From: Diorhabda sublineata
Taxonomy: Eukaryota > Arthropoda > Insecta > Coleoptera > Chrysomelidae
Reading direction: 5' to 3'
DNA length: 64,000 nt
NCBI RefSeq assembly: GCF_026230105.1
Contig: NC_079477.1
Span: 15,691,001 to 15,755,000, forward strand
Part shown: positions 12,866-24,870 of the stretch, piece by piece
How the letters are laid out: the number at the start of each line of letters is the position of its first letter
How positions within the stretch are numbered: the first letter of the stretch is position 1
Notes under the pieces: model-generated
Seen by the model: only the letters and a program-made list of their open reading frames with translations
Database searches by the model: none
What the model was told of the DNA's origin: nothing
Position numbers and translations under genes: made by a program

Positions 12866-13592
12866 TAACGCTTTGACAAGATCCTAATCATTAGATAACC
12901 TAAAACACAACTTCTGAAAATAAACAAACAATTTAACATTTTAACATAATTTAAGTTCTTTTGTTGAAACTAATCAACATGTTACTCCAAAATGATGCCA
13001 CTTGGAAGAGTTCATTGTTATCGATATTTTCTCATTTAAAATTTAACCAAAATCTTCAGATGCTTATATATAGCGTCTATTTGGCCCCTCCTAAGTTTCG
13101 CAGTAGCCAATTCTAGTTTTATCAGGTCATAATTTTGATTATTTTTAAACCCTGATGCCTTTTTGTAAACTCATACCATTGACCCCCTATCAATTATTAC
13201 AAAAAATAAAATATCACAATAATACGATAATATAATGAGCATTGAACAAAATCCAAAATGCGCAATTGTTGTACAGAACAATAATTTAAACAAATGAATG
13301 AAATTTTTTGGTACTAACACTCTGCATTTATTATAGAAAATTAATGATTTTGTGTTCTCTTTATGAACTACGTTGTGATGAACTCTAGCGGCAGAATAGT
13401 ATACTTGCTAATAATTTTGATCATTTCTCGTATAGCATTTTCCTTTTTTCCTTCAGATGTACAAGAAACAAAACAAAAGTTTCTGAGATAGGGCGACACT
13501 TAATGCTTGGCAAGATCCTAATCGTTGAATAACCTAAAACACAACTTAACAAACAATTTGATATTTTAACATAACTGAAATTCTTTTTTTTT
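12866..13592 (+). repeat. pair of diverged direct repeats
   Basis: 12866-12970 and 13496-13592 share CAAGATCCTAATC, ATAACCTAAAACACAACTT, AACAAACAATTT and ATTTTAACATAA in the same order and orientation. They are about 630 bp apart. They could be degenerate terminal repeats or a local duplication. No coding relic was seen between them. Confidence 0.5.
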
Positions 13593-13619
13593 TAAACTAC
13601 CAGTCCACAAGCAGCTTCG

Positions 13620-13680
13620 GATTTAGGGAGGGTCTAGCGGGGGCTGAAGCTCTAGGCCCCGAGACCATAGGGGCCTCGCA
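13620..13680. other. small GC-rich hairpin segment
   Basis: GGCCCC (13655-13660) and GGGGCC (13670-13675) pair. A preceding GGGGCT can pair with AGGCCCC. The segment follows the second direct repeat. It is probably a transposon remnant; no coding sequence. Confidence 0.35.
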
Positions 13681-16139
13681 AAATTACTAATTTATTTTAG
13701 AAGTAATAGTAATTAAATTCACGTACATCAGATTGGTTTTCGTCTGATCTTACACATCATTCTTTATGTCAGATATGATATTGAAACGATTTACTATTTT
13801 AGGGAGTGCCAGAAGTCGCATTATACTAAATCCGGTGAGTAAAGCGGATGTGGGTATACAGAAAGGATATATACTACATTAATCTAGTGAATCAAAAGTG
13901 ACTTGTAACACGATGCGTTATATCAATAAAGAAAACAGGCGTAGACCGAATTTCGGGTCTATTACTCCATACTTTGTTCCACAAACGTTTTATTGATCCA
14001 TTCCATTTTTCTGAGCTTAGCGTTGTTTCCCTTGGAGTACTACACAGAGTTTAATTCGCGGTACAAGATCGATGTTTCACGGCAGTCACTCCAAACAATA
14101 TAGAGTGGCTATAGAGGTAAATGGTTCTAAATTTGTCCAACACAAGATATAAGATGTACTAATTCGAAAAGATACAGTCGGAGTAATTGCTACTAGAAAA
14201 ATTTTTGTAGAGAAAGAACTATCTATACAAATTTCAAAAAAATCAGAAACTTATGATGTCGATGTATTTTTCATGTGAACAAATTGAGAGTGAAAAAAGA
14301 ATGTATTATACAATGTCACAGTGACAGATTAGCAAAATTAGGCGTTCGGCCAAAAAACTAATGAAGTTTACATAGAATAACATGATCACAATACTTTGAG
14401 ATTAGTATCCTAGTACTCCAATCTGGATATAATTGAATTTTTTTTGCATATCTTGAACAATCCGTTGCAAACAAAAACACTACCTGGCTGGAACCAGTTA
14501 TAGTTATGTCAATAGATCAAATTATCATTAATTTTAATGAAAATCACAGTTTCGATGTTTTTAGTGACTGAGATTGAAAACAATAAATTGGATGATATTG
14601 TATCGCAGTCATCGAATGTGTATAACACAGTACAGTTTTTAACAGAAATGTTACCTTTAGATCTAGCCCCAATTTATACGTTATATAAAATCGTTGATTG
14701 AAACTTTTCTCATTTAAAGAGGACAAAGTGTTTCCAAACACTTCTAGGATAGTATTATATTGGTTACGATCAATCTATTGGACTGTGAGGAATATACCGT
14801 TTATCTCTATTTGAACAATTATTATATATATTTCATTATTATGACTGGTAGCGTGTGCGGCAATACCTGCACATCAACAGATATCTTTTTCTGCTCAACA
14901 TACTTCCTGACAGAATGACTACAGCTAATTCCATAGATACCACTCTTCCCCACATCTGAAATTTGATCCTTGATGTATTTCTGGATTTATAAACTACTTT
15001 TGAGCCCACTCTGCTACAAATTCCTTCCAATTATTTTGTGTAAGGTACCAGAGAAATTTTTCCCTGTTTTCCATTTTAATTTTGGATAAAGGTGGTTTCA
15101 CAGAGAAATTTCTTAAACCTGAATTTTGGAAACATACAACTTACACCAGTCTCTGAGATACAGCGGTTTATCTCCTCGGTACAGGGTGATTCTTACAAGG
15201 ATGTCAAAAATTATTTCTTTAATATGTTGTCATTTATGTGTAGTTATTTAACTGTGCTTTGTTTTATAAAACTCGTCGTAGTTGAAATACATATTCCTCT
15301 GGCTATACTTCTTAGTCGGGTATAATACATATAATTGGTCTTAATATAGGTTTACATAAAAAATCTGGCGATATACTTGACAAGTAATAAGTGTCCTTTA
15401 GGTAAATACCATCTGAATATTTTGTTGAAATCATAGTATAATGGAATATTGTTAAGAGTTTTTATAAGTACTTACTCTCTCTCTCTCTCTCTCCCTATCC
15501 TTTTCTCTCGTGTCTTCTAACAAAGTTGGAATGGAAACAACATAGAACAATTTACGGTTCCGCATTGTTTGGACGAGAAATTCGACTTGCAATTAATGCC
15601 AGTTTCAGTTTATTACTATTTAACAATTTATTTAGATTTCAGTTGGAAATTCATTCTTTCAACGTAGAAATTTAATAATAAATAACAGAGAGTTAACAAT
15701 TCAGATTTTATAATATATTTATTTGATTAGCTATATGGAGATGGTAGCATTTTACAATCCATTGGTTTAAAAACATAGAAGATACCTTCATGATTTATTG
15801 TTGAAGCCTTCTGACATAAAAATAATGATAGAAATTGTTCCTGTTTGAAGTCAGCCAATATTTAAATAATAATAAATTACACCAAAATTTCATGTTTCTA
15901 AGGTACCTATTAATTGATGTTGGTTAATCTGCTAAAATTACCATTTTCTATTTGAAATTATAACATAATGTACCTTAAATTATACCTGAATCTACTTTTT
16001 TATAAATCTAATCTGCTTTAAACCTTCCTAGTACGAAATATCGTTATGTAGTCGCATTAGATTTAGTTATATTTTTTTGTAAATTTGCGTCGTTTTATGG
16101 TAGGCTTATCCCTTCGCCCCACCCTTAACCCACTCATTA
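13681..16139. other. AT-rich, no supported gene
   Basis: Contains the CT microsatellite and short frames without family resemblance. Nothing else supported. Confidence 0.6.
15475..15494. repeat. (CT)n microsatellite
   Basis: Ten CT units or nearly so, in otherwise unannotated AT-rich sequence. Confidence 0.9.
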
Positions 16140-16435
16140 TTTGCAGGTATGATATTTTAATTTTCCAATATACTCTCCATTAAAGTTGACACATCCATCG
16201 ATTTTATAGTATTTATAATGCATCTCGAAGATTGTAAACCTCCGTCTACCACAGATTTACTGCGTAAATGACATCTTTATTCGTTCGTTCACCTTGTAAA
16301 TAAATGCATTAAAAGTTTTGAAAATATTTGATGATCACGTTGTTTCAAATCTAGAGAATATGATGGATGATCAATAATTCGAAGCCTATCTGAGCTATTG
16401 CGGTTGTTGCAATGACGGACCTGTGAATGAGTAAT
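16140..16435 (-). mobile_element. mariner transposase relic, C-terminal part
   Basis: On the minus strand from 16.43 kb down, the frame reads IIDHPSYSLDLKQRDHQIFS, matching the mariner segment around the third catalytic Asp (HPPYSPDLAPxDxxLF). Further on, another frame gives YYKIDGCVNFNGEYIGK, matching the mariner C-terminus (KCVNxxGDYxEK). In-frame stops and a frameshift separate the pieces. Only the C-terminal third can be recognised. Confidence 0.65.
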
Positions 16436-19429
16436 TTATAGTGATATGAAAGAATACATTTGGACATCTGCCTCAGTTTTTTTTATTAATATGAAATTGA
16501 TCCAATACAAAATTGATCATATTGTCATATGTACGTATATATATTCAAATTTCAATTCAATTTATCGAAACCTAACTTAACCATTTGACAAAAAATTATT
16601 TTAAATACAATATCCTAAATAAATAGATAAAAAGGAACAAGAATTGTTTCCATAATCTTTTCTATTTTTCAACATAGTCGTGCTTTGAGTCGATACAGCA
16701 GCCTAACGCTGGTCTAACCATTTTAATCCTTTGAATACGATGAATTCATAAAAAATCAATGTGTTTTGTCAATAGATATAACTTGTTTTTCTATTAACTG
16801 ACAAAATTATAATGCCAGTCATCAAATAGCGAAAAAGTTGTCACAGAAAAAGTGGTTAAGACCATTTTTTGATTTCTGCTGTGATCTTCATATATTACAA
16901 TACAATTATTATAAATCACCAGCACCACAATGATCCTCATCAGAATAACTGTCGTTCAATGTAAAACAAGTAAGTAAATGTATATTATATTGCTTGTTAA
17001 GTCTTTTTGGTACTAATGTTTGAACATTCTTTCATTATCAGTTCCACAATGGATGAAGAATTTTTAGGTGAATTGTTATCAGTTTTGTATGTTTTACAGT
17101 TGGGACCATTTAAAACAAAGTACTACGAAGGTAATCTTAAAGCAGTGTGATAATTCTTCGACTTATTTATAATACCCTATTTACGTTCATTATTTTTTTC
17201 ATTAGGAATTCCAAGGGATAAACTCTTTGTGTAATGTTGCTATTTATCTATACTTTTTAATGATTCACTGATTCGGAAGATTAAATATCGTAATGCAGAC
17301 CTGAACTCACTATTTAGTTCGCAGTCACTTAGCTATTTTTGTAAAGTAATTAAAGTTAACTGATTAATGGAAGCGTATCGCCCAGCATCATGATAGGAAT
17401 CTACCTCTACCAGTCTCTATTGCTGCTTAGTATCAAACTGTTTGGCGATTCTGTTTAGTTGTACATAACTGGTATGAAAAAGTATGAAGACATGAAATTA
17501 ATCTGCTGCCGAAAGTCTTGTGGAAAGGTATATTGGAGTAATATTTTGAGGAGCTACTACACATATAACCGATGACCCCTTTGTTTTTCTGAGACATTAA
17601 AACTATACTTCTTTTAAATAGTAGTCTTTTCCTAACATGGAAGGTTGCTTGGCAGGAAGTTCGACAACTACTCATCGACCACGTGTTTTTGTCGATGCCT
17701 ACAATGTTGAGAATTCCTTCGGTAATCTTATTGAAAATGTGTAGGAAGTTTTGGAGCTGAACAATTCAGCGAATTCGCTAAACGAAATAATTCAATTTAG
17801 ATTGAGAAAGCCACAAAACATTTTAGAATATTTTTTAAGCGATAAGATCAAATTCAGTAATTTTACTATATAGGTAATTTTGCAATTTTATTCAAATATT
17901 TATCTTAAGTAGGTATACTTAGTAATGCAGTTGTAACTATACTAATTAAGTAACTTGAACTTAGTATAAGGAACTTACTTTTTGAATATAAAATATACCA
18001 TACAATAAACAAACTATATCTCTGAAAAGATATTTTGATTTAGGTAGAATGATGCCTTAATGGAAAATCTGTCAAATTTATATAAAAATAAGGGCTTTAC
18101 GTAGCTAGCACTATCTATTCAATAGTTCCATCTCATTATTTTTCAATTTTACAATATAATATAGTAAATCAAAATACTAAGAATTTTTTGAAGTCTTCAA
18201 AGATTGTTATTAAAAACAGTTCAGTATAATTACTTTCTAGTTACTGAAATTGTATTGTAATTTGAATTCGTACACACTGATTAGTAATTTTAGCCATCAT
18301 ATGCTTAGCAAAACAATGGAAATTTCAAAAAAAATTTTACAGTGTACCTACAGAAATCGCCAAGTTCGCCAAAAATCTTATATTACTATATCATGAAACT
18401 GTGAGTATCCTTTTACCAAAAAAAACGAGAGTCGATTGACTTCTGGTTATAATACTTTTAAATTCACTGAGTAAAGTTCAATGTTCAATGAATTAATTAA
18501 ACTGGATATTGAATAGGGAATTAAGGAAATCGGGATTGAAAATGAGATATAAGACAGTACTTAATAATATTTATGTGTATACATATACATACATAAACAC
18601 AACAATTCATATTTTGAACACAACAAGTAAAAATACAGTGTAAAGAAATAGGTACAAAAATTTCAAAAATAATTTCCAGTTCTAACCACAAACGTGACAA
18701 AATCATAAATAGCAATAAAACTCTATTTTTGAAAGTAATGTGAACATCAAGAAAACAATACCAAATCAAGATAATCAACATTTTGAATGATTCTAACATA
18801 AACAACTATTTTTCGACTCGTAACCATAACATTTCATTATTTCATGCTTGTAATTATCAACAATATGATAAGCCTAATGTTGCGGGAAAATTCATATTGT
18901 TTTCTTGGTGTATATATGTTAAGTAAAACAATGGCCAACTCGAGATCATTTTTATAAACAGCAAATCGTTGGCTAAAATTAAAATAGTAGAATAGCATAA
19001 ATTCACCTATTCTAACAGTTTTCCAGAATACTTTAATTTCCATAAAATAAAATGTCTAGTTAATTGTCCTATTAATAAACAAGTGAAAAGTAGATGAATT
19101 TTAATTAAATTTATCCTTTCAATGCGAAGAGAGCATTTTAGTCTACAATTTTGACATTTCTATCAAAATGTTCTTCCTTCCAAAAATAAAGAAAATGTTT
19201 CTTTATATTCATGAAATATAGTCGACAGAAAAGATTGTCGAAACGATTTATCAAATTTGAGGAGTAGAGCTGTAATCATATAATGAAGATCCACAAAAAT
19301 CATTTATCAATACAGGCTTCTGACATCACTAAATCTAAACTAATATTCCTTCCAATAGATCATTTCCATCAATCAAAAACGTGATATTGTATGATTGCCG
19401 TGGATTTGTGAAATAATGTTTAGTCTGCT
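16436..19429. other. AT-rich, no supported gene
   Basis: An 80-codon minus frame at 17433-17675 and others near 18.5-19.0 kb resemble nothing. Acceptor-like CATTCTTTCATTATCAG and TATGTTTTACAG at about 17.04-17.10 kb have no exon support. Confidence 0.55.
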
Positions 19430-19715
19430 AACCAACATGATCCGGGTTTCAACAGGACAACACCGAAATAGTGGATAAGAAGGTAGATAGGCGTAGAACC
19501 AGTTACCAGGAAAATCTATAGAGGTTGTGACAGGCCAAGACACTCTTGGTCTGTCTTGGAAAGCAATAACCAGAAAATATCTATTGAATTTATCAAACTA
19601 AGCAAGAGCAATCCACGAATACTCACATGTGTCTTGTTAAGGCATTGTCGCCTAAATGGACACCTTACAACGCTAGATCCTTTGGGTCTCGGTGTACATG
19701 GAACCTTCTAATGCA
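19430..19715 (+). mobile_element. non-LTR retrotransposon relic (RNase H and C-terminus)
   Basis: The plus-strand frames read DNTEIVDKKVDR, like the GNExAD motif that closes the RNase H domain of Jockey/R1/I-type LINEs. KAI, then IEFIKLSKSNPRILTCVLLR, HCRLNGHLTTL and DPLGLG follow, matching the usual tail LSRKELRxLTGVLTGHCRLxxHLxxLGL. A frameshift or two separate the pieces. Only the 3' end of the element is present. Confidence 0.6.
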
Positions 19716-22109
19716 TATACACACATATTTTACGATATCGATAAGGAACAAGCAGGAAATGACAAAAAAGAGCTTGATTACCTAAATTTTTGACTTTCCT
19801 TACAATGTCTTAAACACTGGTCGATAAGAGAAACATGTTTATGAATTATATTTAGATAATAGTTATATCAAAATTAGGGGTTTCTTCAAGGTGGCGGAGA
19901 ATGCAACTAGGAAATCTTGGTAACTTATTTTCAGTTCTCGGATGTAACTGATCTCTCTGTGATAATTAGAGAGCACAACGCAGGTATATGTGAGATATTG
20001 ACCAATTACGTTCACGGACATGGCACACGAAGAAAAATAAATAGAAATTGTAATGGTAATGAAACAATTATGTTTCCCTTAAAAAAATGTAGATGGGAAG
20101 GGTATGATAAGTACTATCGAAATAAATACTTCATAACGAATTTGAGATGTATGGAAGGTCCATCGTCAAAGGATAAGCTACGGCTCGTTACAGCTGATAT
20201 AGAGTAAACATTTAGAGGATTAGAACAATTCATGAGAAGATCATCACGGATTTCTTTTCCTAATTACAAAAAGTGGAACAAAAACAATGGAAACCAATGA
20301 TATGAAGTTTCGTAGAAGACAGACGATGTTCTTATAAATGGTTTGAGAAAGGAAGTTGGTGGTATTTGGAATCAAGTTTGGAGGTAACAATCGTATAAAG
20401 CCAAATATCCCAGGATTATTTCCAACTTTAGGCGAACTTTTACCGGTAGTTTATTACATAAAGGATTGCTGTATGATTTCGGAAATTGCTTCAAATTTTT
20501 TGCGAGTCATGTTGATTTGAAATAAATATTTATGAAGAACAATTTGATCAAACTTTTCGAAAATCTTGAATGATCACTATGATTTTATTACAGAAAATGC
20601 TGCTACAATTCAATTTTCGTTATTCATTTGAAGAAAAATCTACGATTCACTGTAAATTGAATACACTATCGAAGTTGAAGAATTGAACTATTTTTCGTAT
20701 TCACATTGAATCTAAATATATAACAAGTTATATATTGAATTAAATAGGAAAATTTAGAAACATGTACCCATATGTATAGTTTTTAACCACAAGTCCAACT
20801 GTCTTCTATCGCATTAAAATGTAATCAATTTGGAGTCATCTACCTTCCACTAGGTCAAATATGTACATCAATGTAATTAATTGCTGTCACTAATTAATAA
20901 ATACATCATTTGATGGGTTAATATAGTGGTTCGTAGTAATTACAATATTCATGAAATTCGGATTTCTAGAGAAGTTGTTCCAGTATATTACAACAGTTTA
21001 GTGATTATACAGAAAAGGCGCTAAGTTAAACTAGTTCCAAAATATGAGTAAAACTGAGTTCAGTAATAATTTATGCACACTCAATTCAAGAGCAACTTTT
21101 AGCATAATACAATATCAACAGAAAAAATACTGGCGATAAAAATATATGATTTTAGAACAATAAAGAGAGGAATACTTTCCGCAATATTGAGTTTATAATT
21201 GGTTTAAATTTGAAAAGAATCTGCTAAACTAAGAAAAAACCAAAAATTCAATGAGTTAAAAACTTTAAACCGATACATCATACTTACAAACGATAGAGAA
21301 TGGAATCCTTACAAGTACCTAAAAGGAGTAATTGTGTAATGAAATCACAGGCATAATTAAAGTATGAGTAGTGTTTACCAATAGAAAGTTCAAAGGAACT
21401 TGTAATAAGGAACAAGAAAACTCAGTTTCTCAGTTAATGTTAACGAAGCCATTAATTAGTAGGTGAACGGAGTAGCTCTAAAATCAGTAAACAGAATGTG
21501 TGAGAATTTTAGAGTATGTTCACTAAAATAAAATGACGAAAGATTCAAACACAAAATCAACTGGTGTTTAAATGTATAATATGGAACTAATAAAAAAAAA
21601 GTTGTTAACCATAAAAGGCAATAAATAAGGAATGACAAAATAGACCAAAAAATGAGTGCATATTTATCATATGTAGATATGTAAAAGTAACGTAATAGAA
21701 TAAAAAATCAAACTAATGAGAACTCAATCAGATTATGACGAGAATCGAAAAATGTTTATAAAAAAACATTTTATAGTTGAGAAAGTGCGTTTTGAAAATA
21801 CCATCATATATTTAAAAAAAATTATGTCAAAATGCGACATTCGACAAAAGCATCGAGCTTACCTCATAGTTTGAAAGTCCTCTTTGTCATCAAATCCGTG
21901 ATCTTTGTGCGGCATTTTTATTCTAGGAAAGAACCAATTGACACAGGAAGCGAAAGTGTTCTGAGGCTGATGTTGAAGATTGCTGCACAAGCCTCGATGA
22001 ATACATTGGCGTATTCGTCGAGGCGAAGTAACCAATTATCTCATGCTCAAACTGTTGCATTTTTTTTACTGCGTTACGAAGCCTTTTCAATACTTCAACG
22101 TACTTAATC
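19716..22109. other. AT-rich, no supported gene
   Basis: The 96-codon plus frame at 19917-20207 and the opposed frames at 21832-22111 match no family I know. They may be remnants of the neighbouring LINEs. Confidence 0.5.
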
Positions 22110-22920
22110 ACCTTTATAATTCTTGGCGATTCAGAATGCTTCCACTATGATGACTAACACTTTGTTTCTGATCTTCTTCTTCTGTCCATCAATGGATATT
22201 TGAGATCCCTTCAGATCATTTTATTCTGTCTCTGGTAGTATGAATGAATTCTGCCGTGGTTCTTGTCTCTGTACAATTTTTAATATTGTGTTAATATTGA
22301 GTTTTAATATTGAGTCCAACTCCCTTGCTTCTATCTTTCCTTTTCTCAAGAGCAAATGGTATTTCTCGCTCCGTATCACAAGTCCCAGGTATGATGTTTT
22401 CCTACATTTTATCGTGCCCAACAATTCACATTCTCCTCAAAATTTCTTCGTTGGTTTTTCTAGCCGACCGTGGAACTCAAAATGCTTCGGTAAATCCACA
22501 TCTCAAAAAATCCTCCAATCTGTTCATGATGTTAACTTTCAGTGTCCAGCCAACCGTAGAATAGCTCGGACTATACGTAGTATTTTGTGAATCTTTGTGA
22601 ATCTTACTTGATTTCTATGACTGATGACCAGACTTCACATAATCAAGTCAGTTAATTAAACTTTGTTACCCGTTCACTATTGAATGATAGTTTTACATTC
22701 TGGAACTCATCTAATTTTCAGTTGATTACTAGGGATTTTGTCTTTTTTTGTTCATATTGATTCCCATAAGCCGACTATGTACTCCAACTATATCCATAAG
22801 CCTTTAGAGGTCATTCATTTATCTGCGATCAGGACTTTGCCATCATCAGCATATCGTTGATCCATGTGCAATTAACTTTGATACCTAATGGTTGACTCTC
22901 GGAAGTTTCTTGAAAGATGT
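22110..22920 (-). mobile_element. non-LTR retrotransposon relic (RT core and C-terminus)
   Basis: Read on the minus strand, the relic begins near 22.89 kb with GIKVNCTWIND. It contains RYADDGKVLIADK at about 22856-22818, with the reverse-transcriptase YADD box intact. It then gives a YxxGLW/ESI-KKDK segment, and further on GWTLKVNIMNRLEDF, TNEEILRR and KCRKTSYLGLVIRSEKYHLL. That is the conserved C-terminal tail of insect endonuclease/reverse-transcriptase LINEs. Many stops and frameshifts are present and the 5' half is missing. The tail resembles the one at 53.8-54.25 kb, so both probably belong to one family. Confidence 0.75.
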
Positions 22921-24534
22921 CTTGCGAATCAAGTAATAAAACTTCCCAGTCATATTGATCGATTTACAAAAAAGGTATAAAGTAGGTAACTACGCAAACA
23001 AGTTTGTGAAGACTACTGGTGACATTCAAACTTTACAAAGGTAGTTAAACAAGATTGGACTTGAATATATAAAGTTAAATTGGCTACTTTTTCGAAAAAA
23101 AATTATGTAAAAAAACATTACTTGAGATGACACAAAAAAAAAGAAGGGAGATGTAATATGATTATAACTGCAAATACTAATTGACGACAAAAAATAGTGG
23201 CAAAAGGTTACACATATTAGTACCTACTTAAATTGTTGCTCAATACTTCATTCATCAACATGTGTGAAACTGAACATCAGTATTTTACATATATGGAACA
23301 AGAATGTCAGCTTGTCCCCCGCACTAATACACCAAGCGGTAGAGGAACGAAAAAGAAAATTGTAACGTAACATAAAATTTTGCATCAACCGTATACAACA
23401 AGCCACAGATATACAGGTACCTAAAACGTAATTTAATTATTTACATCCATTTGCAAGGTATAGTCCAAGAAGCCATTCACATGTTCAGTATCAAAAAACG
23501 GTGTATTTTAGGAATTTCTCGGAATTAATTCTTTTTCATATATCTATTAACACCTACTTTTGACAAGCGAAAAAATGAGATTTTTTAATAAAAGCTTTTC
23601 GTAAAATGGGAAAAAGAATATATTCATTTATAGCACGATAAGATTTTACAACAAAAATTTATGTTGATTTTAGAATGATTTGGTTAAACGTGATTTTTAT
23701 ATGGACTATGCATCATACCTTCTAATATTCATTCATTAAATTCTATCAATGAACAACTGGAAAAACAAAAAAGAAATAACAATTGTGAAATACAATAAGA
23801 CAAAATATTATTCTTATTAACATAATTATTTTTAATTCCATGGGATGTAGGCATTATACGAATAATCTGTCAGCTAATTCAATTACTAATCACTTGATAT
23901 ACAGCGTCTGCTTCTAAAAATATACAGTAACAATGTAGAAAAGACCTTGGAAATTATGCAATGTGAATCAGAGTGTGAATATTTCTCACTTTGTAATAAC
24001 AAACATAACAAATGACCTGAAACTAGTCTTCTTTAGCTTATTTTTGTTTATATAGGAATAATGGAGGTAAATTGTGTATTATTGGAATTCAGTACTTTAA
24101 TACAGGTACTGAGGAATGATAGAAAAAAAAATTATATCGAATATTTGGGATTGGTAGCAGAAAATATATTAATGAAAGTTATGGAAAATCTTTGACGGAA
24201 CTAAGCAGCAGCATATATTAATGTAAGAGGGTCACTGTATATTTTGAGATGTCACGAAACTAGAAGGGGTAGAGCTGGCAATTCCTTTTCAAAATACCAT
24301 CATACGTAAGTAGTGTGATCTGCAGTGCCTAATACAGAGTAAATAGTGGTACTTACAATTTGCCATCGAAATATGAATTTGACAAGAGATGTACGTGTAA
24401 CAAAATCTTACGATTGAGACGCGCACTTGGTGATGAAAGTGATTCACGATCAACTTGGTTTTACAGGTAAAGCGAATTATAGGGATATCACTTGGTGATA
24501 AGGTCCTGTTCTTCTGTTACAATAAGAACTTTGT

Positions 24535-24870
24535 GAGAGGATGAGACGTATGATAGAACAAGATCCACGAGGCACCTATCAAGCGGTTGATATAACTCTT
24601 GGTGTTGAATCGGCAACAGTCAATTTATATCATCCTCTCCATTTACATCAAATTGTTACTCGTTTTGTTTAACGATTTCCAAAAGTCAGAACGAGAGAAA
24701 ATCCAGCGGGAAACGTTAAAAATGTGTGGAATAATGGTGGAAACCGATTTCTCTCGAGAATTGTAATAGATGCCATTTTATGATATTCCTAGCCGTCATG
24801 CGAACAGTGTGTTAGGATTCACGAAAACTCACCAACAAAGAATGGTGAAAAAGTTAGGGTCTGGCTGAAT
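24535..24870 (+). mobile_element. mariner transposase relic, N-terminal and middle part
   Basis: A 43-codon open frame begins RRMIEQDPRGTYQAVDITLG, like the second helix-turn-helix of mariner transposases. It is followed by broken frames reading ERKSSGK or SEREKIQRETLKM, then NGGNRFLSRIV and FYDIPSRHANSV, which fit the region around the first catalytic Asp. The expected GDE motif is altered. Stops and frameshifts are frequent, and the catalytic C-terminus was not seen. Confidence 0.6.

Noticed and set aside
18521..18805. 94-codon minus frame rich in Cys and hydrophobics
   Set aside because: Opposite-strand A-richness explains it. No motif or conserved start.
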